Below, piece by piece: positions 40,665 through 50,094 of a DNA stretch of 64,000 nucleotides. Within the stretch, counting starts at the first letter, position 1. Every line of letters begins with the position of its first letter. The notes under the pieces were generated by a model. The model ran no database searches, was not told where the DNA came from, and worked only from the letters and a program-made list of their open reading frames with translations. Source of the stretch: Dyadobacter sp. 3J3 (GTDB lineage: Bacteria; Bacteroidota; Bacteroidia; Cytophagales; Spirosomataceae); contig NZ_VTOL01000014.1 in assembly GCF_009801115.1 (NCBI RefSeq), positions 100,971 through 164,970 of the forward strand. The letters run 5' to 3'. The translations under genes were made by a program, and so were the position numbers.

Positions 40665-42116
40665 ATGAAAATATTACTATTAATTTTTGTTCTAATTGGT
40701 TATCAATCCGTTAGCCAGACAGTCTACCAGTCGAGCGATGTAGAAATACCTGCCACTCCTTCCGGTGGTGCTGGCCTGCTCAATCAATTTATCGCTTCCA
40801 ATCTTCAGATACCTTTTCAATCTTCGATCAAAGGTGCTAAAGGAAAAGTTTTTGTCAAAGGTGTTGTGGAGCCGGATGGAACGATGTCGGGATTGGAAAT
40901 AATAAAAGGTATTGATTCCCTTTGTAACCAAGAGGCAATACGCGTGATGAGCCTTTATAAAGCCTGGAAACCGGCAGTTTTAAAAAATGAAAAAGTAAGG
41001 CAAACGGCGGTTTATCATTTGGCTTTTGATTCTGTCCCGCTGGAAAATTTTGATAGCACAAGTTGGAGTTTTATCCATTATTACAATAATAAATTTAGTG
41101 TGGTAAACGATCCTGGTCAATATCATTACCGGAGTATTATGCCACTTAATGAGCGTGGGATAGTAAAAGGTGATATAATTTATCAAGAATTGGAGGGCGG
41201 GAAATGGAAAAAGGTATCGACCATTCCTTTTGTTAGAAAAGAATTATGGTACCAGGTACACGGCGAAATCGGGGTGGATTCGGTGAAGGCCTATCAGCTG
41301 TCGGCCGAAAATAATTATGAAACGAGTTATATTCCCTTTCTCACATTTCAGTCGAATGGCAAACTTCTGTCTCACATTGAATATTTTTCGATTGGTAAAA
41401 TGGCACTCAGAAAATCATACTATCTGAGTGGTATGCTCAAAGAGATGGAAACTTTTTCGGACAGCGGCAGTATTCATGTGGCTTATTTTAACAACGGACA
41501 ACTGAAAAGTATAGGTGAAAATCCAAAAAGAAATGTTGAGCAGCAGAAAGAAGGAAAAATCCTGAGCGCCTGGACCTACGACGGAAGACAAATGGTAAAA
41601 AACGGAAACGGCTGGTGGAAAAATGTGACTGCTGTATATGAAGGAAGCCAAAAGGTATTGATTGAAGAAGGAGAAGTAATCGACGGGTTGAAAAATGGAA
41701 AATGGATCGGCAAACTTGCTGACAGCACGGTTTATTACAACGAGGTTTATGATCTGGGAAAATTAAAAGAAGGGGCTTCGTTTGTGAATGGAGAAAAGGT
41801 TGTCTATAAAGAAAGCGCTGTACAACCTCAGTTTAAGGGAGGTATACAGGAGTTTTACCAATTTCTTTCAAACAACATTACCTATCCCTCTGACGCTGCC
41901 AAAATGGGAATTTCGGGAAAGGTCTTTATTTCTTTTGTTGTATGTGAAGATGGAAGTTTATGCGACTATAAGCTAATAAAAGGAGTTCGTGATGATATTG
42001 ATCATGAGGCATTAAGGGTTGTAAAAAGAATGAGTGGCAGGTGGAAGCCAGGTGAAATCCGTGGTCAAAAGGTTCGGGTAAAGTATAATTTGCCTGTTAA
42101 TTTTGCGCTGAAATAG
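40665..42116 (+). CDS. Protein with two TonB-C-like domains, paralogue 1
   Basis: A 483-residue exported protein (signal MKILLLIFVLIGYQSVSQ). It has a TonB C-terminal-like domain at about 45-125 (GKVFVKGVVEPDGTMSGLEI, NQEAIRVMSLYKAWKPAVLK) and a second at the C-terminus, about 400-483 (GISGKVFISFVVCEDGSLCD, HEALRVVKRMSGRWKPGEIR). The middle, 125-395, holds tracts resembling MORN/YwqK antitoxin-like repeats (SYYLSGMLKEMETFSDSGSI, FNNGQLKSIG). It lacks the N-terminal Pro-rich span of a classical TonB, and has a signal instead of an anchor. Confidence 0.8.
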   Translation: MKILLLIFVLIGYQSVSQTVYQSSDVEIPATPSGGAGLLNQFIASNLQIPFQSSIKGAKGKVFVKGVVEPDGTMSGLEIIKGIDSLCNQEAIRVMSLYKAWKPAVLKNEKVRQTAVYHLAFDSVPLENFDSTSWSFIHYYNNKFSVVNDPGQYHYRSIMPLNERGIVKGDIIYQELEGGKWKKVSTIPFVRKELWYQVHGEIGVDSVKAYQLSAENNYETSYIPFLTFQSNGKLLSHIEYFSIGKMALRKSYYLSGMLKEMETFSDSGSIHVAYFNNGQLKSIGENPKRNVEQQKEGKILSAWTYDGRQMVKNGNGWWKNVTAVYEGSQKVLIEEGEVIDGLKNGKWIGKLADSTVYYNEVYDLGKLKEGASFVNGEKVVYKESAVQPQFKGGIQEFYQFLSNNITYPSDAAKMGISGKVFISFVVCEDGSLCDYKLIKGVRDDIDHEALRVVKRMSGRWKPGEIRGQKVRVKYNLPVNFALK

Positions 42117-42175
42117 CGCTTTTGCAAGTATACTTTTTCAAAGTTTATACTATTTACACACCTATCGAATTAGCT

Positions 42176-43603
42176 ATGAAATCATTCTTTTTAGCATTAA
42201 CTCTTTTGAGTTTCCCGGCTTTAAGCCAGCAAATCTATCAGGTCAACGAAGTTGAAAAACCGGCCGAACCATCTGGTGGAGTTATGTTTATAAATCAGTT
42301 TATTAATTCAAACATTCAGATTCCTATCAGATTGGCTGCGATGGGAATGAACGCGAAAGTTTTTGTAAAGGGCGTAATCGAGCCGGATGGAAGTATGTCG
42401 GGACTTGAAGTTTTAAGATCAGTGAACAAAGAAACTGACGCGGAGGCCATTCGCCTTTTAAGTTTATACAAAGCGTGGAAACCTGCACTGATTAAAGATA
42501 AATCCGTAAGGCAAGCAACTGTTTTTCCGGTTTTATTCAGGACAAATCCAATGCCGGAATATGATAGTACTTCGAATGCGATTATAGAATATCTCGACAA
42601 GGATAATTTATTGACGAGAGATCCCAAAAAATTTAAATTTAGAAATGTGATCCCGGTTGATGTGCGCGGTTTTGTCCGAGATGATATTCTATATGAAGAG
42701 CTTCGGCTTGGTAAGTGGAAGACGGTCGTAAAAATCCCCTTTGAGAAAAAAGAGATGTGGGCTACTGTATCGGGGTCTGCCACTGTTGATTCGGTAAAAG
42801 CATTCCGGATTTCTGCAAAAATGAATAATTATGAAAGTTCTTACGAGGAAATGATTATTCAGCCAGACGGAAAACTTCTCGCGCATAGTACGTATCCCGG
42901 ATCCGGGAGACCGCCATCTTCCGGAAAATTTTATTTTTTGAACGGGATGTTAAAAGTTGAACAGACCAATATAGATAGTTTGTTGAAAATTACCGATTGG
43001 TTTGATAATGGACAGATTCACAGCATTGTTGAATCAGGCAACGGAAAAGGGATTATTGTCAAAAATGTCTGGGAGCGCGATGGAACGCAGATTGTCACAG
43101 ATGGAAATGGTTGGGGTAAAATCAATGGCAACCCCTTTAACAATAAAAATATTTTTGAAGAAGGAAAAGTGTTAAATGGCAGTAAGTCTGGCCGATGGAC
43201 GAGTAAGTGGGGTGATAGTACTTTGGTCTATGATGAATTCTATGAGAATGGAAAATTAGTCAAAGGTATTAAACAGGATAAAACTGAGTATAGCTTATTA
43301 GATGACCAACCCGCTCAATTTAAAGGTGGACCTTCAAAACTATTTCAATTCTTAGGAACAAATATTCAGTATCCATATCAGGCTTCCCTGCACAAAATTA
43401 CTGGTAGGGTTGTAGTATCATTTGTAATATTGGAAGACGGCACTTTAACAGATTATAAAATTGAAAAAAGTGTAGAAAAAAGTTTAGATGAAGAAGCGTT
43501 AAGAGTTGTAAAAAAATCGAGTGGAATGTGGGAAGCAGGTACCATGCGCGGAGACAAAGTGAAGATAAGATATACACTTCCCATTAACTTCGCTACTAAT
43601 TAA
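42176..43603 (+). CDS. Protein with two TonB-C-like domains, paralogue 2
   Basis: A 475-residue protein paralogous to the gene just upstream. Signal MKSFFLALTLLSFPALS, then FVKGVIEPDGSMSGLEVLRS and SLYKAWKPALIKDKSVRQ (first TonB-C-like domain), and at the C-terminus HKITGRVVVSFVILEDGTLT with EEALRVVKKSSGMW. The ATG at 42176 is preferred because it begins the signal peptide; the frame is open 18 codons further. It follows paralogue 1 after about 60 bp and ends at a strong terminator. Confidence 0.8.
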   Translation: MKSFFLALTLLSFPALSQQIYQVNEVEKPAEPSGGVMFINQFINSNIQIPIRLAAMGMNAKVFVKGVIEPDGSMSGLEVLRSVNKETDAEAIRLLSLYKAWKPALIKDKSVRQATVFPVLFRTNPMPEYDSTSNAIIEYLDKDNLLTRDPKKFKFRNVIPVDVRGFVRDDILYEELRLGKWKTVVKIPFEKKEMWATVSGSATVDSVKAFRISAKMNNYESSYEEMIIQPDGKLLAHSTYPGSGRPPSSGKFYFLNGMLKVEQTNIDSLLKITDWFDNGQIHSIVESGNGKGIIVKNVWERDGTQIVTDGNGWGKINGNPFNNKNIFEEGKVLNGSKSGRWTSKWGDSTLVYDEFYENGKLVKGIKQDKTEYSLLDDQPAQFKGGPSKLFQFLGTNIQYPYQASLHKITGRVVVSFVILEDGTLTDYKIEKSVEKSLDEEALRVVKKSSGMWEAGTMRGDKVKIRYTLPINFATN

Positions 43604-43626
43604 GCAATAATTATTACCATTCATCC

Positions 43627-43657
43627 AATCCCAAAGCCATCCAAATGCTTTGGGATT
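43627..43657 (+). terminator. Terminator after TonB-C-like pair
   Basis: Perfect 11-bp arms, AATCCCAAAGC (43627-43637) and GCTTTGGGATT (43647-43657), with a 9-nt loop, followed by TTTTTTG. Confidence 0.9.
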
Positions 43658-43734
43658 TTTTTGTACCATTTTATATTAAAATATATTCTGAAATTGATAA
43701 CATTGTGATATCATTTTACTATCACAATTAAGCT

Positions 43735-44598
43735 ATGAATGAAAAAGAATTACGCTCGATGTCAGGCTTTTTGCTATTTGGAATTGGCTTGATCATGTTA
43801 TTTGGAGGTATCATATATCCGATCGTTGAGGGACGTCCGAATTTTGGTATTCTCATTGCTATTATCGGATTTTTCATCCTGATTGGATTGACTGTTATTA
43901 ACCCGAATGAAGCTGTGGTTACCACATTTTTTGGAGATTACATTGGAACGATGAAACAAAGTGGTTTGCGTTGGGTTAATCCATTCTTTGGCAGAAAAAA
44001 AATCAGTCTGCGCGCAAGAAACCTGAACGGTCAAAAGTTAAAGGTGAACGACAAACTTGGTAATCCGATTGAAATCGCGGCTGTTGTCGTTTGGCGCGTA
44101 GGCGATACGGCGAAAGCGTCATTTGAAGTGGATGATTACACAAAATATGTAGAAATTCAGTCCGAAGCAGCAGTACGTCATTTGGCAGGCGTTTATGCTT
44201 ACGATACCATGGAAGCGGAAGAAGTGGAAGTTCCTGAATTTACTTTGCGTGACGGAAGCGGAAAAATCAACGAAATGCTTGAAGCTGAGCTTACTGAAAG
44301 GTTGAGTAGGGCTGGAGTGGACGTTCTCGAAGCTCGAATCAGTCACCTGGCTTATGCACCGGAAATTGCCGGAGCGATGTTGCAGCGTCAGCAGGCTTCT
44401 GCGGTGGTAGCTGCGCGCCGTCAAATTGTGAATGGTGCTGTTGGTATGGTGGATATGGCCCTGGCAATGCTTTCGGAAAAAGGAATTGTAAACCTGGATG
44501 AAGAGCGAAAAGCGGCGATGGTTTGTAATTTATTAGTCGTTTTATGTGGTGAAAAATCAGTCACCCCAGTATTGAACGCCGGAACTTTGTATCCTTGA
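43735..44598 (+). CDS. SPFH/stomatin-family membrane protein
   Basis: A 287-residue protein. Two N-terminal hydrophobic segments (GFLLFGIGLIMLFGGIIYPI and IGFFILIGLTVINP) are followed by the SPFH core: VTTFFGDYIGTMKQSGLRWVNPF, then PIEIAAVVVWRVGDTAKASF, ESEAAVRHL-like SEAAVRHLAGVYAYD, and a C-terminal helical stretch. SPFH proteins organise membrane microdomains or chaperone proteases. It is followed 1 bp later by a small Arc-like gene. Confidence 0.92.
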   Translation: MNEKELRSMSGFLLFGIGLIMLFGGIIYPIVEGRPNFGILIAIIGFFILIGLTVINPNEAVVTTFFGDYIGTMKQSGLRWVNPFFGRKKISLRARNLNGQKLKVNDKLGNPIEIAAVVVWRVGDTAKASFEVDDYTKYVEIQSEAAVRHLAGVYAYDTMEAEEVEVPEFTLRDGSGKINEMLEAELTERLSRAGVDVLEARISHLAYAPEIAGAMLQRQQASAVVAARRQIVNGAVGMVDMALAMLSEKGIVNLDEERKAAMVCNLLVVLCGEKSVTPVLNAGTLYP

Positions 44599-44599
44599 T

Positions 44600-44788
44600 A
44601 TGGCAGAAAAAAAAGCGTTCGTTTTGCGGATTAATCCTGAAATGCTGAAAGAGCTTGAAGCGTGGGCACAGCAGGATTTTAGAAGTCTGAACGGACAAAT
44701 CGAATATTTGCTTAGTGATGCTTTAAAAAAACAAAAGCGTTCACGTGGAAAAGATGTAAAATTAGATCCTGAGGAAGGAATTAATTGA
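44600..44788 (+). CDS. Arc-like ribbon-helix-helix protein
   Basis: A 62-residue protein, MAEKKAFVLRINPEMLKELE then AWAQQDFRSLNGQIEYLLSD, with the strand (FVLRINPEM) and two helices of Arc-type DNA-binding proteins. It starts 1 bp after the SPFH stop, so the two are surely co-transcribed. The SPFH-Arc neighbourhood recurs in other bacteria in my recollection. Its role could be DNA-binding or a structural partner of SPFH. Confidence 0.85.
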   Translation: MAEKKAFVLRINPEMLKELEAWAQQDFRSLNGQIEYLLSDALKKQKRSRGKDVKLDPEEGIN

Positions 44789-44944
44789 TAATCAGTAGTT
44801 AAATAAGGAAGTTTGGGTAAGCCCACTTTACCAAAACTTGCTTATTGTTATTGTATTATGACCAGCCCATCGGATTTTGTAAATCAAAGTGTTAAAATTG
44901 CATTAGCAATTATTCGTATAATATTTATTTCATACCCATTACAA

Positions 44945-47128
44945 ATGAAGCATTTGATCAAAGCACTCGTCTTTGTTATTATCTCCTCCCCTTTGTTTGC
45001 GCAAATCCCGGCTAATTTTCAGTGGTTGTCTGATGGCAGTGGTTACAGAGATGAGGCAGAAGGTGAAATTTTCGAGATTAAATTACCGGGCAATCAGCCC
45101 AGAACCTTAGTTTCAAAACAACAACTTACCCCCAAAGGCTCGGACAAAAATTTAGAAGTTCGCAGTTATACTTTCAACGAAGCCGGAACGAAGGTTTTGA
45201 TCTATACCAATTCAAAAAGAGTTTGGCGAAAAGATACAAGAGGCGATTACTGGGTTTTGGATCTGGCGACAAACAATCTGAAACAACTGGGAAAAGGCCG
45301 TCCGGAATCTTCACTGATGTTCGCGAAATTTTCTCCTGACGGGAAAAAAGTAGCCTATGTCAGCAAACACAATATCTATTCGGAAGATCTGGCAACGGGT
45401 ACGATCAAACAAATTACGCTGGACGGAACGGATCGTGTTATTAATGGAACATTTGACTGGGTTTACGAAGAAGAATTTGATTGTCGCGACGGATTCCGCT
45501 GGAGTCCGGATAGCAAAACAATTGCTTACTGGCAGCTTGACGCCCGTAAAATCCGCAATTTCCTGATGATCAATACCACGGATTCGATTTATTCCTACAC
45601 GATTCCGGTTGAATATCCAAAGGTTGGACAAACGCCGTCACCTTACAAAATTGGTGTGGTAGATGTAGTTACAGCCAAAACAAAATGGATGAACATTCCG
45701 GGGGATCCTCAAAACACCTACGTTCCGCGTATGGAATGGGCCGGAAGCGCTAATGAGCTGGTTATCCAGCAATTGAACCGTAAACAAAATGTCAGCACTT
45801 TGTTTTATATCAACACAAAAGATGGCGTTTCAAAACCATTTTTCACGGAAACAGACAAAGCATGGATCGATATCAAAAGTCGTTGGGCAGATGGAAACGA
45901 AGGCTGGGACTGGATTGGTGGCGGAAAAGAATTTGTCTGGGTTAGTGAAAAAGATGGCTGGAGACATGCTTATCGCGTAAGTCGTGATGGGAAAAAAGAA
46001 ACATTGATCACTACCGGAAAATATGATGTGATCACGCCCGTTTTGATCGACGAAAAAAATAACGCATACTATTTCACAGCATCACCGGACAACGCGACGC
46101 AGGAATATCTGTATCGCGCTTCTCTGGATGGAAAAGGCGAACCGCAGCGACTTTCACCGGCAGATCAGGCAGGAACGCACAGTTATGAAATTTCTCCTTT
46201 GGCAAAATATGCAACGCATAGTTTTTCCAATGCGCACCTGCCTCCTATGATGGAGTGGATCACGTTACCGGATCATAAAGCAGTGGATCCAAATAATTCG
46301 ATCAGCGAGAAAATGATGCGGATTCGCCCGGCGGGGATTAACATTGAGTTTTTCAAAATAAAAACGGCAGAAAATGTTGAAGTGGATGGCTGGATGGTGA
46401 AGCCGGATAATTTCGATCCTGCCAAGAAATATCCGATCGTATTTATGGTCTATGGTGAGCCTGCTTCAAGTACTGTTCATGATAGTTATGGAACGGGTAG
46501 AAATCGTCTTTACACGGGCAGTATGGCCAAAGACGGATATATCTACGCCTCTGTGGATAACCGGGGAACACCTTCTCCAAAAGGAAGTGCGTGGAGAAAA
46601 TCGATATACCGGAATATTGGTACGATTAATATTAATGATATTGCGGGAGCGGCGACTTCCATGTTCAAACAATATGCTTTCATAGATACCAGCCGTGTAG
46701 CTGTCCATGGATGGAGCGGTGGAGGTTCTTCAACATTGAATCTTTTATTTAAGTACCCGAAGATTTTCAAAACCGGAATTGCAGTTGCGGCAGTTGGAAA
46801 CCAGTTGACTTACGATAATATTTATCAGGAACGTTACATGGGCATTCCGCAGGAAAATCTTGAAGATTTTGTGAAAGGATCACCAATAACGAATGCAAAA
46901 AACCTGGAAGGAAATTTGCTTTATATCCACGGAACGGGTGATGATAATGTGCATTACCAAAATGCAGAAATGCTGGTAAATGAGTTGATCAAATACAACA
47001 AAGTGTTCCAGTTCATGCCCTATCCAAACCGCTCTCACGGGATTTTTGAAGGCGAAGGGACGTCGCTGCATTTGAGAACGCTGTTCACTGATTATTTGAA
47101 GAAGAATTGCCCTCCGGGTGCGAGGTGA
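44945..47128 (+). CDS. S9 family (DPP IV-type) peptidase
   Basis: A 727-residue secreted peptidase with signal MKHLIKALVFVIISSPLFAQ. The N-terminal beta-propeller (DPPIV_N) has the double-Glu motif region (FDWVYEEEFDCRDGFRWSPD, which in DPP IV binds the substrate amino terminus). The catalytic hydrolase domain has Ser591 in GWSGGGSS, Asp666 in GTGDDNVH and His698 in NRSHGIF. It removes dipeptides after proline. The ATG at 44945 is preferred over an upstream frame extension as it starts the signal peptide. Confidence 0.94.
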   Translation: MKHLIKALVFVIISSPLFAQIPANFQWLSDGSGYRDEAEGEIFEIKLPGNQPRTLVSKQQLTPKGSDKNLEVRSYTFNEAGTKVLIYTNSKRVWRKDTRGDYWVLDLATNNLKQLGKGRPESSLMFAKFSPDGKKVAYVSKHNIYSEDLATGTIKQITLDGTDRVINGTFDWVYEEEFDCRDGFRWSPDSKTIAYWQLDARKIRNFLMINTTDSIYSYTIPVEYPKVGQTPSPYKIGVVDVVTAKTKWMNIPGDPQNTYVPRMEWAGSANELVIQQLNRKQNVSTLFYINTKDGVSKPFFTETDKAWIDIKSRWADGNEGWDWIGGGKEFVWVSEKDGWRHAYRVSRDGKKETLITTGKYDVITPVLIDEKNNAYYFTASPDNATQEYLYRASLDGKGEPQRLSPADQAGTHSYEISPLAKYATHSFSNAHLPPMMEWITLPDHKAVDPNNSISEKMMRIRPAGINIEFFKIKTAENVEVDGWMVKPDNFDPAKKYPIVFMVYGEPASSTVHDSYGTGRNRLYTGSMAKDGYIYASVDNRGTPSPKGSAWRKSIYRNIGTININDIAGAATSMFKQYAFIDTSRVAVHGWSGGGSSTLNLLFKYPKIFKTGIAVAAVGNQLTYDNIYQERYMGIPQENLEDFVKGSPITNAKNLEGNLLYIHGTGDDNVHYQNAEMLVNELIKYNKVFQFMPYPNRSHGIFEGEGTSLHLRTLFTDYLKKNCPPGAR

Positions 47129-47157
47129 TTAGTCAATTATTATTACCAGATATATAA

Positions 47158-47188
47158 ACAAAGCCCGGCATCCATTGTCGGGCTTTGT
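47158..47188 (+). terminator. Terminator after S9 peptidase gene
   Basis: Perfect 10-bp arms, ACAAAGCCCG (47158-47167) and CGGGCTTTGT (47179-47188), with an 11-nt loop and a following TTG TTT tract. Confidence 0.9.
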
Positions 47189-47191
47189 TTG

Positions 47192-47738
47192 TTAAAATAA
47201 GTCAATCGGATTGATCTTTAAGAAATCCTGCCAAGGTAATCCAGTATCTCCAACCAAATAAATTTTCTTCGGTTGAAATTGCTTTTGAAAAGCTGCCATT
47301 CCGGATGACGATTGTTTTGCTCCGCTTTTGACTTCAATCCCAACAATCTGATTTTTATATTCAAGCACAAAATCAATCTCTTGATCCCGATCACGCCAAT
47401 AGTATACTTTATAATTTTCAGAAATAGACCCATAATAATTTTACCTTTTCACTCCAGTTGGTGACTTTTTGAATTTCATCAATAACTAAAAGAAATTCTT
47501 TGCGGAAAGAAGTTTTTATTTTTAATCGGGCAATTTCCCACTGCTGTTCAAGCCAAAATGAATCGGAAATAAGGACATAATCGGCAGAAACGAAATGGGT
47601 ATTTATGTTTAACTTTTGGAGCAATTGGGTAACTACGGTCGTTTTACCAACCTGGCGAGGCCCCATAAGCACCTGAATAAACCTTCGTGGTTCATTTATT
47701 CGGTCTGTAAGTACTTTTAAATGAGATCGTTCGTACAT
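47192..47738 (-). pseudogene. Deletion-broken AAA ATPase (AAA_14/DUF4143 family)
   Basis: The 5' part, from 47738 on the minus strand, encodes an intact P-loop N-terminus: LMGPRQVGKTTVVTQLL (Walker A) and LLVIDEIQKVTNWSEKVKLLW (Walker B), and then stops at 47418. Downstream, in another frame (about 47430-47192), the family C-terminus is readable: YWRDRDQEIDFVLEYKNQIV, then GIEVKSGAKQSSSGMAAFQK and LPWQDFLKINPIDLF. Some 200 or more central residues of the DUF4143 protein are missing, together with a frame change. A perfect 60-bp palindrome lies immediately upstream. Confidence 0.8.
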
Positions 47739-47739
47739 G

Positions 47740-47799
47740 ATTTACAATTTGCTCAATGTATTGAGTAAATTTACTCAATACATTGAGCAAATTGTAAAT
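47740..47799. promoter_or_regulatory. 60-bp perfect palindrome upstream of broken ATPase
   Basis: Every base from 47740 to 47769 is the exact complement of its mirror in 47770-47799. Each half contains an imperfect internal palindrome (CTCAATGTATTGAG or CTCAATACATTGAG), so the site has four TCAA-type half sites. It sits 1 bp before the ATPase start and 6 bp after the M28 peptidase stop. It may be an operator or terminator; a long perfect palindrome is unusual because it is unstable. Confidence 0.8.
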
Positions 47800-47805
47800 T
47801 TTAAC

Positions 47806-49392
47806 TTATTTCCCATAAAGTTTTTTCGCAGCCGCTTCATATTTATCGCCTGCAATCCACTGAGGAGCGATTTTGCGATCGGCGATTAACCGGGCTGTGT
47901 ACGTGAAAGCCTGACAGAATTTCAACAAATAATTAAAATCAACCGTCTCAGGATTGTCTGAAACCTGGTGATAATTCTTCATAATGTCGCCGTTAAATTC
48001 TTTGAAACCCGGTGTAAATGTCGGTGCAGGAATTCCTTCTTTTGCGAAACTTACATTATCAGAACGGTCGAATAATCCTTGTTCCGGCGAAGGATCAGCA
48101 AAAACACCTAATCCAAAAGCTTTGCTGGCTGTTTCAATTTCTGTTTTCACGCCCGTACGATCCAGGCCAATCACAGAAACAATAGTCGTGTCATTATACC
48201 CCGCACCGTCGGAATTAAGGTTCAAAATACATTTATTCATTGGCAGCAAAGGGTGAGCAGCATAATAGCGACTTCCCAGCAACCCAACTTCTTCCGCAGT
48301 TAAGGCCACGATCAAAACAGAACGTTTAGGAGGATTTTTTGACAAAGCTTCCGCGGCTGTTAAAAGTGCTACGGTACCAAAAGCATTATCCCGCGCTCCG
48401 TTGAAAATACTATCTTCGGGCGTGAAAGCCTGCCCACCCTGCTTTCCGACACCCACATGGTCATAATGGGCGGAAAGAAGAATATATTCACTTTTCAGCG
48501 TGGGGTCAGTTCCCTGGATAAAACCGGCTACGTTGTAGCTGTTCACCAATTGGCTTTTTCTACCCGATGTTTTAAAAGTTACCGATTGAACCGCACGTAA
48601 AGCACGTGTTATTTTGGCTTCTTTCCCATTCACCCAGGCGTGAGGAATCGATTTTCTAGAGCCATCTTTTGCATCTGCCAGAGCAATTCTTTCACCTGCA
48701 AAATAGCGATTTACCATATTCCATGGCATCGGTGCGTTGAATAATTCGATAATAGCCACGGCACCTTTTTCAGCAGCCAGCTTTCTTTTCTCGGTTGAAG
48801 AAGCAATGATTTCGGAAGGCGTTTGTACATCCGGCGTTCCGCTTTGTAATAAAACTATTTTGCCTTTTACATCCAGACCCTTATAATCATCCCAGCCTTT
48901 TGCTGCGTTTTCCAAACCAAAACCTGCATAAACCAGAGGGGCTGTAATATCCGTTGCTTCACCATTCATCAAGATCCAGTCTTCCCCACTTTTCAAATGT
49001 TCGTCACCGGCAACAATTTCTCCACTTCCGTTCGAACCCATTTTTTCAAAAGGGACATTTTGGTAGTAGGTAGACGTACCAGAAGTTGTATTTCCAGGAA
49101 CCGGTAAAACGCCCAGTTTTCTGAATTGTTCAGCAATATATCTTGCGGCAACCAGATTTCCCTGCTCACCCGTCCTTCGTCCTAATAGCTCGTCCGCAGC
49201 TAAAAACCGCATATGCGCCTCTGTTTCAGATTTTTTGATAGAGAATTCGGGGGGAAGTGGCGTTTTCTTTTGGGAGAAAGCCTGAATACTTAGCAGCAAT
49301 AATGCTGGCAGGAAAAATAAGTATCTTGATTTAAGGATTTTAAGATTAACAGGATTGATAGGAAGGAGTTCTGTTGAGTTGTGAATGTCCAT
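47806..49392 (-). CDS. M28-family aminopeptidase, exported
   Basis: A 528-residue exported metallopeptidase. A hydrophobic segment (YLFFLPALLLLSIQAFSQ) acts as the signal. A protease-associated (PA) domain (about 120-260) precedes or interrupts the catalytic part, which has the M28 zinc motifs SAHYDHVG, NGARDNAFGTVALL, TAEEVGLLGSRYY and NSDGAGYND. It likely cleaves amino acids from peptides in the periplasm or outside. The stop is 6 bp before the palindrome. Confidence 0.92.
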   Translation of the reverse strand: MDIHNSTELLPINPVNLKILKSRYLFFLPALLLLSIQAFSQKKTPLPPEFSIKKSETEAHMRFLAADELLGRRTGEQGNLVAARYIAEQFRKLGVLPVPGNTTSGTSTYYQNVPFEKMGSNGSGEIVAGDEHLKSGEDWILMNGEATDITAPLVYAGFGLENAAKGWDDYKGLDVKGKIVLLQSGTPDVQTPSEIIASSTEKRKLAAEKGAVAIIELFNAPMPWNMVNRYFAGERIALADAKDGSRKSIPHAWVNGKEAKITRALRAVQSVTFKTSGRKSQLVNSYNVAGFIQGTDPTLKSEYILLSAHYDHVGVGKQGGQAFTPEDSIFNGARDNAFGTVALLTAAEALSKNPPKRSVLIVALTAEEVGLLGSRYYAAHPLLPMNKCILNLNSDGAGYNDTTIVSVIGLDRTGVKTEIETASKAFGLGVFADPSPEQGLFDRSDNVSFAKEGIPAPTFTPGFKEFNGDIMKNYHQVSDNPETVDFNYLLKFCQAFTYTARLIADRKIAPQWIAGDKYEAAAKKLYGK

Positions 49393-49506
49393 TTGAGTAT
49401 TTCTATTTAATTTTGAAATGTTAAGTTTTAGTCCGATGTGAAGAGGTAATTTATGTTTAATCAGGCAACAAGATAATTATGATTTTGGGATTAATAGGCC
49501 CAAAAA

Positions 49507-49537
49507 AAGAGGCTTACTCGTTTTAAGAAAGCCTCTT
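49507..49537 (-). terminator. Terminator after GxxExxY gene
   Basis: Perfect 9-bp arms, AAGAGGCTT (49507-49515) and AAGCCTCTT (49529-49537), with a 13-nt loop. On the minus strand a run of seven U residues follows. It ends the transcript of the gene at 49553. Confidence 0.8.
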
Positions 49538-49552
49538 AATATTATTGTCGTA

Positions 49553-49945
49553 TTAATTCTGCTTTTTGACCGGGTTTTTTATTGAGTTAAATATTTTTTT
49601 ATACTGCAAACTCGTCGATCCAAAGTTAATCAGCAAACCTATATCAAAGTTGTAAGCAATGAGATAATTTTTGGCTTGGGCAAGATGGGCATCTTCTAAA
49701 TTTATCACTGCTTTTAATTCAATAATTACCTGATTTTGGACTACAAAATCTGCCCTGCGAGTGCCAACGTGAATACCTTCGTAAAATATTGTTTGGTCCT
49801 GCTCTCTAACAAATTCTATTTCCAAACGTCTCAATTCAATGGCCAAGCAACGTTGATAAATTACCTCTTGAAAACCATTTCCTAATGTATTATGTACCTT
49901 CATGGAGGCACCAATAATTTTATAAGTTAGTTGATCCAGGTCCAT
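49553..49945 (-). CDS. GxxExxY-family protein
   Basis: A 130-residue protein with the family signature GFQEVIY in VHNTLGNGFQEVIYQRCLAI, followed by RRADFVVQNQVIIELKAV and a C-terminal Leu-Ile-rich NFDIGLLINFGS. The family has a nuclease-like PD-(D/E)XK look (ADF...ELKA), but its function is not established. Common and often mobile in Bacteroidetes. Confidence 0.88.
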   Translation of the reverse strand: MDLDQLTYKIIGASMKVHNTLGNGFQEVIYQRCLAIELRRLEIEFVREQDQTIFYEGIHVGTRRADFVVQNQVIIELKAVINLEDAHLAQAKNYLIAYNFDIGLLINFGSTSLQYKKIFNSIKNPVKKQN

Positions 49946-50094
49946 TAAACAAATATTAGATCTTATAAATCACCTTAAACCACTACATTAGCAAGGCTAT
50001 AATTAGACGCAATATTTACTTATAAGTAATTGAGTTGAGATTTTAATGCCCAGAAATGGCAGATTTTAATCAGGAAAATCAAAAAATCCTAAAA

